A stretch of 64,000 nt of DNA, from NCBI GenBank assembly GCA_904393115.1, contig CAJFMX010000002.1, forward strand, positions 108,952-172,951, in the 5' to 3' direction. The position numbers and the translations under genes are program-made. Below, one piece after another: positions 23,939-32,279 of this stretch; within the stretch, counting starts at the first letter, position 1; each line of letters starts with the position of its first letter. The notes under the pieces are model-generated. The model was not told the origin of the DNA and ran no database searches. It was given only the letters and a program-made list of their open reading frames with translations. The DNA is from an uncultured Clostridia bacterium. Lineage in GTDB: Bacteria > Bacillota > Clostridia > Christensenellales > UBA1750.

Positions 23939-24502
23939 TTAGGCGCCGGTCAGGTGCTCGACGAGGATCTTGATCCCGATGCAGATGAGCACGAGCCCGC
24001 CCAGGAGCCCTGCGCTGCGCTGGAACTTGTCGCCGAGCTTCTTGCCCAGGCGAACGCCGAGCGCGGAGAGCGTGAAGGTGATGATGCCGATCCAGCTCGA
24101 ACAGACCCAGATGTTGGCGCGCAGGATCGCAAGGCTGATGCCCACGGCCAGGGCGTCGATGCTGGTGGCGACGGCGAGCACCAGGAGCTTGCCCGTCGCG
24201 GTGGGGTTTGCGACCTGTTCCTCCTCGCCGGGGCGGATGCACTCGTAGACCATCTTGCCGCCGATGAAGGCCAGCAGGCCAAAGGCGATCCAGTGGTCCA
24301 CGCTCTCGATGTACCGGACGAACGTGCTGCCCGCGAGGTACCCGATCAGGGGCATGAGGAACTGGAAACCGCCAAAGAACAGACCGACCTTGAGGGCGTG
24401 CTTCCACCGAAGGTCCTTGAGCGTGATGCCCGTTGTGATGGATACGGCAAAGGCGTCCATCGCGAGCGAAACGCCCAAGAGCGCGATTTCGATAACGCTC
24501 AT
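23939..24502 (-). CDS. mntP: Manganese efflux pump MntP
   Basis: A 187-residue, six-helix membrane exporter of Mn2+. The duplicated half motifs LLGVSLAMDAFAVSITTG and AVATSIDALAVGISLA each carry the conserved aspartate of the transport path. Start ATG with AAAGGGAAGGAATGAC. No yybP-ykoY-type manganese riboswitch is seen in the leader of about 60 nt. Confidence 0.93.
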   Translation of the reverse strand: MSVIEIALLGVSLAMDAFAVSITTGITLKDLRWKHALKVGLFFGGFQFLMPLIGYLAGSTFVRYIESVDHWIAFGLLAFIGGKMVYECIRPGEEEQVANPTATGKLLVLAVATSIDALAVGISLAILRANIWVCSSWIGIITFTLSALGVRLGKKLGDKFQRSAGLLGGLVLICIGIKILVEHLTGA

Positions 24503-24566
24503 GTCATTCCTTCCCTTTGTCTATGAAATTCCTGCGCGCCGTTTCCAGAGCGCACGTTTATCCCAT

Positions 24567-24595
24567 AGTATAGCACAAAGGGCCGGAGCCGGCAA
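24567..24595 (-). promoter_or_regulatory. Promoter of mntP
   Basis: TTGCCG, 17 bp, TATACT with extended TGC, located between spoIIAB and mntP. Confidence 0.75.
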
Positions 24596-24610
24596 GATCC
24601 GCCGGAGCCG

Positions 24611-25063
24611 TCACGGGGCCTTTTCGGGCATGGCTCCGCATCCGAGCTGCTTTTCCATCCGGACCGTGGTTCCGTGGCCCAGGCGCGAGCGAACGGATAC
24701 CGCATCCATGAACGTCTCCATCACCGCAAAGCCCATGCCGGAGCGCTCCATGTCCGGCCGGGAGGTGTAGAGCGGCTCGCGCGCCTTCTCCACGTCCTCG
24801 ATCCCCACGCCGCAGTCCACGACCTCGAGCACGGCGCGCCCGCCCTCGTACAGCTCCGCCGAAAGGCGCACCGTGCCGCCCTTCCCCTCGTAGCCGTGCA
24901 GGATGGCGTTTGTCACGGCCTCGGACACGGCGGTGCGCACGTCCTCCAGCTCCTCCAGGGTGGGGTTGAGCGGCAGCAGGAAGGCGCTCACCGCGGCGCG
25001 CGCAAAGGCAACGTTCTCTTCTGTGGCGAAAAAGTCGATTCGCATCTCGTTGATCTTGTTCAT
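24611..25063 (-). CDS. spoIIAB: Anti-sigma-F factor SpoIIAB
   Basis: A 150-residue GHKL serine kinase that holds sigma-F inactive and phosphorylates SpoIIAA. N box SEAVTNAILHGYE (N52), G1 box DCGVGIED (83-90), G2 box SGMGFAVM (108-115). ATG with AGGAGCAGAAGC. It follows spoIIAA by 21 bp. The sigF gene expected next is absent; mntP with its own promoter follows. Confidence 0.93.
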   Translation of the reverse strand: MNKINEMRIDFFATEENVAFARAAVSAFLLPLNPTLEELEDVRTAVSEAVTNAILHGYEGKGGTVRLSAELYEGGRAVLEVVDCGVGIEDVEKAREPLYTSRPDMERSGMGFAVMETFMDAVSVRSRLGHGTTVRMEKQLGCGAMPEKAP

Positions 25064-25084
25064 GCTTCTGCTCCTTCTCTCCGG

Positions 25085-25384
25085 TCACAGCTTCTCCACG
25101 ATTTGGTACAGCCCGGACATGCGGAAGATCTGGTTGACGTGCGGCGTGGGCTGGCGCACGGCGACCGTGCCGCCGCGGCGGGACAGCGTCTTGTACCGCC
25201 CCAAGACCACGCCGATGCCCGAGCTGTCCATGAAGGTCAGCCCGCTCAAGTCCAGGACCAGGCGCTTGACGCGCGGGCTCTCGATGAGCGCCTCCAGCTC
25301 CGCGCGGACGCCCTTTGCCGTGTGGTGGTCCAGCTCTCCATCCAAATACACCGTGACGGTGTCGCCCTTGACCGTGTGTTTCAT
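25085..25384 (-). CDS. spoIIAA: Anti-anti-sigma factor SpoIIAA
   Basis: A 99-residue STAS-domain protein that releases sigma-F when dephosphorylated. GELDHHTA and FMDSSGIGVVLGRYK match SpoIIAA closely. S54 in DSSG corresponds to the phosphorylated serine. ATG start, 37 bp downstream of a sigma-H-type promoter. Confidence 0.93.
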   Translation of the reverse strand: MKHTVKGDTVTVYLDGELDHHTAKGVRAELEALIESPRVKRLVLDLSGLTFMDSSGIGVVLGRYKTLSRRGGTVAVRQPTPHVNQIFRMSGLYQIVEKL

Positions 25385-25420
25385 GCCGCTCTCTCCCCTC
25401 GCTTTCCCATGTGTATCCCT

Positions 25421-25448
25421 ATTCGAAGGCCGCGCGGGTTTTTCCTTC
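25421..25448 (-). promoter_or_regulatory. Candidate sigma-H promoter of spoIIAA-AB
   Basis: On the minus strand GAAGGAAAA matches the sigma-H -35 consensus RnAGGAwww exactly, and GAAT follows 15 nt later, within the spacing of RnnGAAT. The R position and the 3' end of the -10 are imperfect. Position matches the sigma-H control of spoIIA in Bacillus and Clostridium. Confidence 0.7.
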
Positions 25449-25544
25449 CGCGATTTTGGCAACATTTGTCTAAGACAAAAGGAATGTTTTTTTGCGCTTG
25501 TGCGCAAGCTAGCCCAAAATCCGGTTGGAAAGGAGCGCGCGCGG

Positions 25545-27968
25545 ATGAAGCGGTTTTTTCGGTGGGCCGGCATCCTCTTTCTCGTGTTCCTGGCGCTTGC
25601 GGGCGCGGGCGCAGGCACGCTCGCGGTGCTGGTGATGACGGACGTGTACACCTCGTTTGACCCGGAAAAGCTGGGGACCTATTCGCAGACCACGTGGGTC
25701 CTGGACCGGGAGGGGCAGATCGTTTCCGGCCTGTTCGGGACGGAAAACCGCATCTATGTCCCCATCGAGGAGATCCCCAAGACCGTGCAGGACGCCTTTA
25801 TCGCCGCGGAGGACGTGCGCTTCTACTCCCACCACGGCGTGGATCCGATCCGCATCCTCGGCGCGTTCGTCGCAAACCTGCGCTCCGGCGGCCTTTCCCA
25901 GGGCGCGAGCACCATCACCCAGCAGCTCGTCAAGAACACGCACCTGACGGCGGAAAAGACCTGGTCCCGCAAGTTCGAGGAGGCGATCCTCGCCCTGAAG
26001 GTCGAGCGCGCCTACACCAAGGACCAGATCCTGGAGATGTACCTCAACTGCGTGTACTTTGGAAACGGCGCCTACGGCGTGGGCATGGCGGCCTACAAGT
26101 ATTTTGACAAGCCCGTGCAGGAGCTGACGCTGACCGAGGCGGCCGCGCTCGCCGCGACGCTCAAGGCCCCCTCCAACTACGCGCCGCACATCGAGCCGGA
26201 AAACAACGCCCGCCGCCGCGCGCAGGTGCTCACCACCATGGCCGGGGAGGGCTTCCTCTCCGCCGAGGAGGCCGATGCCGCCAAGGCGGCGCCGCTCGTG
26301 CTGAACCCGGGCGGCGAAGACCTCGTGCAGAGCTCCTGGTACCTGGACGCCGTGCTGGAAGAGGCGGAAGCGCGCCTCGGCTCTACGAGCGAGGAGATCC
26401 TGGAGATGGGCCTGCGCATCTATACGGGCCTGGACAGCGAGGTGCAGGCGGCCTGCGACGAGGTCTTTGCCGACGACGCGCTCTTCCCCGCGGACAGCGC
26501 GGACGGCACCCCCTGCCAGAGCGCGCTCGTGCTCATGGACAGCCGCACGGGCGAGGTGCTGGCCATGGTGGGCGGCCGGGCGTACGAGGTGCGCCGGGGC
26601 TTCAACCGCGCGCTGGACGGCGCGCGCCAGCCCGGCTCCGTGCTCAAGCCCTTGGCCGTGTACGCGCCGGCGCTGGAGCGGCGCATCGCGACCCCGGCGA
26701 CCGTCCTGCTGGACGAGCCCACGGACTTTGGCGGGTACAAGCCGCGGAACTACGGCGACACCTACTACGGCCTGGTGACGCTGCGCACCGCGGCGGCACG
26801 CTCGCTCAACGTGCCCGCGGTGCGCCTGCTCGATCAGATGGGCGGCTATGCGGGGTATGAGAGCCTGCTGCGCTTCCACATCGACCCGGATGAGACGGAT
26901 ACCGGGCTGTCGCTCGCCGTGGGCTCCATGCGGGAGGGCGTGACGCCCCTGCGCCTGTGCGCGGCCTATGCGAGCCTCTCCGCCTCCGGGGTCTACCGCG
27001 AGCCGGTCCTCATCCGCCGCATCGAGGACAGCGCGGGCCAGGTCCTCTACGAGGCGGACGGGGCGGCCGAGCCGGTGCTGGAGGAAGAGATCGCCTATGT
27101 GCTGACCAACATGCTGCGCTCGGCGGCCACGTGGGGAACGGCCAAGGCGCTCAACGCCCTGGAGGTCCCGATCGCGGCAAAGACCGGCACCGTGGGCTAC
27201 GAGGGCGCGCGGAACCGCGACGCCTGGGCCGCGGCCTACACCCCGAGCCTGGCCGCCGTGTGCTGGATGGGCTTTGACCAGACCGACGCGGACCACGCGC
27301 TGCCCGGCTCCGTCACGGGCGGGCGGCAGCCGGTCGCCCTGCTGTACGAGGTCCTTTCGCGCCTGGATCTTGCGGGGGAAGAGTTCCCGGAGCCGCAGGA
27401 GGGCGTGACCTGGGCGGCGCTGGACGGGAGGACGCTGCAGCAGGCCGGGCAGCCCGCGCTGGCCGGTCCCTACACCCTGGAGGAAGACGTCGTCTGGGAG
27501 GTCTTCGTCTCCGGAACGGAGCCCACCGCCGTGTCGGACATCCGCGTGCTGCCGCAGGCGCCGGCGGATTTGACCGTCGAGGGCGATGAGCGCGGGCTTC
27601 CGGTCCTGCGCTTCACCGCGCCGGACGCGGGCGCGGTCTACCACATCTACCGCACATACCGCGGCAGCGCGCACGAGATCGCGCAGGTGCAGGCCGGGCC
27701 GGACGGCCGCGCCGCCTACCTGGACGAGAGCGCGCAGCGGCTCTATGCCTACGAGTACTTTGTCGTCGCGGAGTTCCCGGATACCGGGCTGCTCTCGGAG
27801 AACTCCGCGAGCGTGGCGTATACCGTGCCGCTGCTGCCCTTCGCCCTGCCCTGGGACTTTGGGCTCTCCCCTGCCCAGACGCCGAAACCCACCGAACCGC
27901 CGCAGGAGAGCGCCGCCCCAACGCCCGCCGCAACGCCCGAGCCGGCGCAGGAAACGCCCGCCGCGTAA
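25545..27968 (+). CDS. Class A penicillin-binding protein (transglycosylase/transpeptidase)
   Basis: An 807-residue bifunctional peptidoglycan synthase. Transmembrane anchor about 7-31. GT51 glycosyltransferase about 60-235 (AAEDVRFYSHHGVD, STITQQLVKNTHL, EMYLNCVYFGNGAYGV). Transpeptidase motifs S365-VLK, SLN and KTGT. A fibronectin-III-like domain (about 670-745) and a Pro/Ala/Thr-rich tail follow. Start ATG after GGAAAGGAG. Divergent from spoIIAA, so a sporulation or septum role is possible but not shown. A TTTGTC-TAA-GACAAA palindrome lies 80 bp upstream. Confidence 0.94.
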   Translation: MKRFFRWAGILFLVFLALAGAGAGTLAVLVMTDVYTSFDPEKLGTYSQTTWVLDREGQIVSGLFGTENRIYVPIEEIPKTVQDAFIAAEDVRFYSHHGVDPIRILGAFVANLRSGGLSQGASTITQQLVKNTHLTAEKTWSRKFEEAILALKVERAYTKDQILEMYLNCVYFGNGAYGVGMAAYKYFDKPVQELTLTEAAALAATLKAPSNYAPHIEPENNARRRAQVLTTMAGEGFLSAEEADAAKAAPLVLNPGGEDLVQSSWYLDAVLEEAEARLGSTSEEILEMGLRIYTGLDSEVQAACDEVFADDALFPADSADGTPCQSALVLMDSRTGEVLAMVGGRAYEVRRGFNRALDGARQPGSVLKPLAVYAPALERRIATPATVLLDEPTDFGGYKPRNYGDTYYGLVTLRTAAARSLNVPAVRLLDQMGGYAGYESLLRFHIDPDETDTGLSLAVGSMREGVTPLRLCAAYASLSASGVYREPVLIRRIEDSAGQVLYEADGAAEPVLEEEIAYVLTNMLRSAATWGTAKALNALEVPIAAKTGTVGYEGARNRDAWAAAYTPSLAAVCWMGFDQTDADHALPGSVTGGRQPVALLYEVLSRLDLAGEEFPEPQEGVTWAALDGRTLQQAGQPALAGPYTLEEDVVWEVFVSGTEPTAVSDIRVLPQAPADLTVEGDERGLPVLRFTAPDAGAVYHIYRTYRGSAHEIAQVQAGPDGRAAYLDESAQRLYAYEYFVVAEFPDTGLLSENSASVAYTVPLLPFALPWDFGLSPAQTPKPTEPPQESAAPTPAATPEPAQETPAA

Positions 27969-27969
27969 A

Positions 27970-28011
27970 AAGACAGCGCGCCCCGTCGTTCTTGACGGGG
28001 CGCGCTGTCTT
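27970..28011. terminator. Bidirectional terminator after the PBP gene
   Basis: A perfect 18-bp stem around loop GTTCTT. It also covers the last bases of the convergent TPR gene. Confidence 0.88.
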
Positions 28012-28756
28012 ACGCTTCCTGCGCGGGAATGTCGTCGTATTCGCTCAGGTCCATGCCGATCTGGCGCGCAAGCTCGATCGCGCGCTCGCGCGGGACGGTG
28101 TTGAAGACCGTGTAGGTCTTGTTCAGCGCCGTGTCCAGCATGGTCTTGGCCTCCTCCACGCGGCCCTGGTCGACGCGGATGCGCGCAAGGTAGGTCAGCG
28201 TGTCGAACTGCGTGGGCCGGATGGTCAGGGCCTTTTCGAACATCTTCTCCGCTTCCTCCACGTTGCCCGTGCGGTAGAGGACCTGGCCGAGGTTGTCCAC
28301 GACGGAGGCGTCCGTGTCGTCGTAGTCGTAGGCGCGGCGGTTGAACTCCAGCGCCTCGTCGTAGTCGCCCGTCTCGTCGCCCTTGGCGATGAGCAGGAAG
28401 CCCATGGTGCTGTAGACGTTGACGGTCTGCACCTTTTCAAAGATCTTGCGGTAGATCTCCAGCGCGTGGTCGATCTTGCCGAGCTTCCAATAGGCCAGGC
28501 CGAGGTTTTGATAGAGGATGCTCCACTGCTGGGGCGTGAGCTTGAGCTTGCGCGCGGTCCGGAGCACCTCCACCGCCTTTGCGTAGTCGTGGTCCCGCCG
28601 CATCAGCAGCAGGCCGTAGGCCGCAAGGACATTGGGCAGCGTGCAGCCGCGCGCATAGGCTTTTTCATAGCAGGCCATCGCCTTGTCTTCAAAATGGAAC
28701 ATGTGCAGCGTATAGCCGATCTTTCCCTGCAGATTTCCCTTCGCCATTGCCATCAT
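28010..28756 (-). CDS. Tetratricopeptide repeat protein
   Basis: A 248-residue soluble protein made of about six TPR units (for example NLGLAYWKLGKIDHALEIYRKIFE and NLGQVLYRTGNVEEAEKMFEKAL). No catalytic domain. Its ATG overlaps the mrfB stop (ATGA), so it is the last gene of the holA-mrfAB run. Two further in-frame ATGs lie within 10 bases, so the exact start is uncertain. Partner unknown. Confidence 0.85.
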   Translation of the reverse strand: MMAMAKGNLQGKIGYTLHMFHFEDKAMACYEKAYARGCTLPNVLAAYGLLLMRRDHDYAKAVEVLRTARKLKLTPQQWSILYQNLGLAYWKLGKIDHALEIYRKIFEKVQTVNVYSTMGFLLIAKGDETGDYDEALEFNRRAYDYDDTDASVVDNLGQVLYRTGNVEEAEKMFEKALTIRPTQFDTLTYLARIRVDQGRVEEAKTMLDTALNKTYTVFNTVPRERAIELARQIGMDLSEYDDIPAQEA

Positions 28757-29922
28757 ACCCTTTCTCGTGTACTCTTTGTGCGCTTTGAAACCGCAGACCC
28801 GTCCAGCCTGCGCGCCAGGCGCGCGCGCCTGTGCAGAAGCTCCGCCTGTTCCGCGGCGTCGCGGCTCAGCGCCAGGGCGAGGTCCGTGCAGCGCAGCGCG
28901 CGGGCCGGGTCGTGGAGCCGGTGCTCGTAGAGCTTGGCCATCTCCACATAGGGAAACGTTCCCCCCGCGCCGGAGGCCGCCATCTCCTCCAATAGGCGCA
29001 GCGCGTCCTGCGCGCGGCCCTGGCGGCGGTAGAGGCGGTGGAGGGCCTGCCCGGCGCGCACGCGGCAGCTCCCGGTCACGACGTGCGCGTAGCAGCGCTC
29101 CGCCACGTCCGCGCGGCCCGCCTGGTCGTAGATGCGCCCCACGGAATACAGGTCCTCAAAGTGCATCTGCCCCTCCGGCTCGTCGTGCGCCCTTGCCAGC
29201 GCCTGCAGGAGCAGCGCCATGGCGCGCACGTCCTGGAAGTTGTGCTCGAACACGCGCTGCAAGGGGCCCTCGTCGCGCGTGCGCAGGAACTGCGCCCAGA
29301 GGGCGGGCACCTCCCGCCCGGGGATGTCGCCCGCGCGCGGCGCGCCCAGGATCTTTTCCTCCAGGTCCCCGAGCGTGCACGAGCGCAGCCGGAGCTTGTA
29401 GAGCCGCCGCGCCGGGTGCACGAGGTCCAGGTGCGCCATCTCCTGCCAGGGCGCGCGCAGGCGGTAGAGCGTGCACCGGCTGGTCAGCAGCGGCAGGTCG
29501 AAGCTCTTTCCGTTGAAGGTGACGACCGCGCGCTTGCCCGCAAACAGCGGCAGCAGCCGGCGCAGCAGGTCTTCCTCCTCATCGTAGTCGCGCAGATAGA
29601 GCTGCGTGATCCGCATCCGCTCCCCGAGGACTTCGCCCACGCCCACTTCAAAGGCGATGGTGCCGACGCCCCCGGACAGCCCCGTGGTCTCCGTGTCCAG
29701 AAACAGCAGGTCCTCCGGCGCAAGGCGCAGGCCGGAAAAGGCCTCCCCGCCCATGAGCGCGAGCGCGTTTGCGCTCAGGCGCAGGGGCGGGATCTCCGCC
29801 TCCCGGACGATCTGGGCGCAGACGGCCCGCGGTGCGGGGTCCGCCCGCGGCGCGGGGGCGGCCTGCGGCGCATCCTTCCGCTCCGCGGCGATTTTTTTGA
29901 GCCTATCGCGCAAATTGCTCAT
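28753..29922 (-). CDS. mrfB: DEDD-type exonuclease MrfB/YprB
   Basis: A 389-residue protein with an RNase H-like exonuclease domain (about 65-240): FLDTETTGLSGG (DE), TFNGKSFDLPLL and HNFQDVRAM give the metal-binding residues. A TPR-like C-terminal half follows (about 260-389). In B. subtilis MrfA and MrfB act together in a UvrABC-independent repair of mitomycin C adducts. The start overlaps mrfA by 20 bp, with GGGAGGATTCTCG upstream. Confidence 0.9.
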   Translation of the reverse strand: MSNLRDRLKKIAAERKDAPQAAPAPRADPAPRAVCAQIVREAEIPPLRLSANALALMGGEAFSGLRLAPEDLLFLDTETTGLSGGVGTIAFEVGVGEVLGERMRITQLYLRDYDEEEDLLRRLLPLFAGKRAVVTFNGKSFDLPLLTSRCTLYRLRAPWQEMAHLDLVHPARRLYKLRLRSCTLGDLEEKILGAPRAGDIPGREVPALWAQFLRTRDEGPLQRVFEHNFQDVRAMALLLQALARAHDEPEGQMHFEDLYSVGRIYDQAGRADVAERCYAHVVTGSCRVRAGQALHRLYRRQGRAQDALRLLEEMAASGAGGTFPYVEMAKLYEHRLHDPARALRCTDLALALSRDAAEQAELLHRRARLARRLDGSAVSKRTKSTRERV

Positions 29923-32164
29923 CGAGAATCCTCCCGATCAAGGTCACCGCGTCGCGCTTGCCGTTTTCCGAGGGCGTGCCGACGCAGGAGGGGCATCCCT
30001 TTTCGCACGGGCAGGCGGCGATCGTCTCCCGCGCGCGGGAGAGGAGCACGGGCATCATGTCGAAGGCCTTGTCCGCAAGGCCCACGCCGCCGGTCACCGT
30101 GTCGTAGAGGTAGAGCGTGGGCCGGTCCGTAAAGGGGTCCTTTACGTGGTAGCGCACGTTGATGTCCCAGGTGGCGCACATGAGGTACAGCGGCGCGAGC
30201 ATGGACAGCGCGTGCGCGACGCCCGCCATGGCGCCGTGCGCGTCCTCGCTTTCCAGCCCGGCAAAGAGCTCGTCGTTAAGCTCCAGCCAGCAGGCGGTGG
30301 TGTGCATCTCCAGCTCCGGCAAGTTGACCTCGCCGTAGCCGAGGTTCTCGTGCGTGTCGAACTTCATCTTCTTGAACATCGTCACCAAGGACGAGACGAG
30401 CACCTCGCCAAAGGCGCAGCAGCCGCGGCGCTTGAACTCGTCCAGCACGCGCAGGGAGACCGACAGGTCCGCGTCCGTGTAGTAGTCCACGTCCACGTGC
30501 TTGATGTAGGCGCGCTTTGCGGGGAAGTCCAGCTTTTCCACCTGGTACTGCGTGGCGTTGTGCAGATAGATGGCGCGGTCGTGCAGGAGCATGGGCACGG
30601 TGTAGCGGTCCATCTCGCCGATGACCTCGTGGTGGTCGGGGTTGGTGATGTCGATGATCAGGAAGTTCTCGTCCAGTGCGGTGCGCAGGGAGACGTCCGA
30701 GGCCGGGAACTCCTCGGCCATCCAGTGGTACTTCCCCCCGGCCAGGTGCAGAATGTGCTCCTCCTCCAGGTACTGGAGCATGTCCTGCGTGCCCTCGTTT
30801 TCGCCGAAGCGCTCGTCCTGCGCAAAGGGCAGCTCGTAGGCCGCGCACTTGAGGTGGTTGAGCAGGATGTAGAGGTTGTCCGGATTGATGAGCGCGTGCT
30901 CCGGCGACTGCTGGAAGAAGTACTCCGGGTGATTGACGATGTACTGGTCCTGCGGCGCGGAGGACGCGACGAAGAAGGTCGCGCTCGTGGACTTGCGCCG
31001 GCCCGCGCGCCCGGCCTGCTGCCAGGTGCTGGCGACGCTGCCCGGGTACCCGCAGAGCACGCAGGCCTCCAACTGCCCGATGTCGATGCCCAGCTCCAGC
31101 GCGTTCGTGGAGACGACGGCCTTGACCGTGCCGTCCCGCAGGCCGCGCTCGATCTCGCGGCGGAGCGTGGGCAGATACCCGCCGCGGTAGCCGCGCACGG
31201 CGTCGTCCCGGCCCAGCTGGTCGCGCACCAGGCGCTTCAGATACGTCGTCAGCACCTCGACGTTCAGCCGGCTGCGCGCAAAGGTGATGGAGTAGATGTC
31301 GTTCTTGAGCAGCGAGGAGGCGATGCGCCGCGCGTGGGCCACGGCCCCGGCGCGGATGCCGAGCTGCTCGTTGACCACCGGCGGGTTGTAGAAGATGAAG
31401 TGCCGCTCCCCCATGGGCGCGCCGCTCTCGTCGATCAGGTCCGTGGGCAGGCCCGTCAGGCGCGCGGCCAGCTCCCCCGGGTTCGCGATGGTCGCCGAGC
31501 AGCACACGAACTGCGGATGCGCCCCGTAAAACGCGCAGATGCGCCGCAGCCTGCGGATGACGTTGGCCAGGTTCGACCCAAAGACGCCGCGGTAGGCGTG
31601 GATCTCGTCGATGACGACGTAGCGCAGGTTCTCAAAGAGCTTGACCCACTTGGTGTGGTGCGGCAGGATGCCGGAGTGGAGCATGTCCGGGTTGGTGAGC
31701 ACGATGTGCCCGGCCAGGCGCACGGCGTTGCGCGCGTTCACCGGCGTATCCCCGTCGTAGGTGAAGGCCTTGACCTCCTCGCCCATGTCCGCGATGAACG
31801 CGTTGATCTCCGCGTTCTGGTCCGCGGCCAGGGCCTTTGTGGGAAAGAGGTAGAGCGCGCGGGCGTTCCGGTCGCGCAGGATCGTCTCGAGCACCGGGAG
31901 GTTGTAGCAGTACGTCTTTCCGGAGGCCGTAGGGGTCACGACCGTGATGCTCCGCCCGCTCAGCGCCGCGTCCACGGCCCGGCGCTGGTGCGTGTAGAGC
32001 TGGTAGATGCCCCGCTTGTGCAGCGCGCGCACGATGGGCTCGGAAAGGCCCGCGGGCATGTCCATCAGGCGGGCGGGCTGCGCGGGCAGCACCTCCCAAT
32101 GCGTCACGCAGGACAGAAACGCGGGGTTCTGCCGGAGGGAGTCGAGATACTGGTCCAGGTTCAA
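29903..32164 (-). CDS. mrfA: DEAD/DEAH helicase MrfA/YprA
   Basis: A 753-residue superfamily 2 helicase. Walker A TPTASGKTY, motif II DEIH (VIDEIHAYRG), SAT motif CCSATI and motif VI QQAGRAGRR are visible. The C-terminal MZB domain ends in CPCEKGCPSCVG, the four-cysteine zinc site characteristic of MrfA. Together with MrfB it repairs bulky or mitomycin adducts. TTG start with AGGAGGCGGCAGGATC. Full length. Confidence 0.93.
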   Translation of the reverse strand: MNLDQYLDSLRQNPAFLSCVTHWEVLPAQPARLMDMPAGLSEPIVRALHKRGIYQLYTHQRRAVDAALSGRSITVVTPTASGKTYCYNLPVLETILRDRNARALYLFPTKALAADQNAEINAFIADMGEEVKAFTYDGDTPVNARNAVRLAGHIVLTNPDMLHSGILPHHTKWVKLFENLRYVVIDEIHAYRGVFGSNLANVIRRLRRICAFYGAHPQFVCCSATIANPGELAARLTGLPTDLIDESGAPMGERHFIFYNPPVVNEQLGIRAGAVAHARRIASSLLKNDIYSITFARSRLNVEVLTTYLKRLVRDQLGRDDAVRGYRGGYLPTLRREIERGLRDGTVKAVVSTNALELGIDIGQLEACVLCGYPGSVASTWQQAGRAGRRKSTSATFFVASSAPQDQYIVNHPEYFFQQSPEHALINPDNLYILLNHLKCAAYELPFAQDERFGENEGTQDMLQYLEEEHILHLAGGKYHWMAEEFPASDVSLRTALDENFLIIDITNPDHHEVIGEMDRYTVPMLLHDRAIYLHNATQYQVEKLDFPAKRAYIKHVDVDYYTDADLSVSLRVLDEFKRRGCCAFGEVLVSSLVTMFKKMKFDTHENLGYGEVNLPELEMHTTACWLELNDELFAGLESEDAHGAMAGVAHALSMLAPLYLMCATWDINVRYHVKDPFTDRPTLYLYDTVTGGVGLADKAFDMMPVLLSRARETIAACPCEKGCPSCVGTPSENGKRDAVTLIGRILDEQFAR

Positions 32165-32224
32165 GATCCTGCCGCCTCCTTACAAGGGCCAAAAGAGTCG
32201 AAAAAAACGCTTTCTCCCATTGTA

Positions 32225-32264
32225 ACGCAGGCGCGCCGCTCTGTAAAGAGCGGCGCGCCTGCGT
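32225..32264. other. Perfect 18-bp hairpin between holA and mrfA
   Basis: ACGCAGGCGCGCCGCTCT and its complement around GTAA. No T-run follows in either direction, so it may attenuate rather than terminate. Confidence 0.65.
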
Positions 32265-32279
32265 CCGGGCCGGGGCGCC

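Noticed and set aside
24503..24610. Manganese riboswitch (yybP-ykoY) before mntP
   Set aside because: The leader is only about 60 nt and lacks the paired loops of that class.
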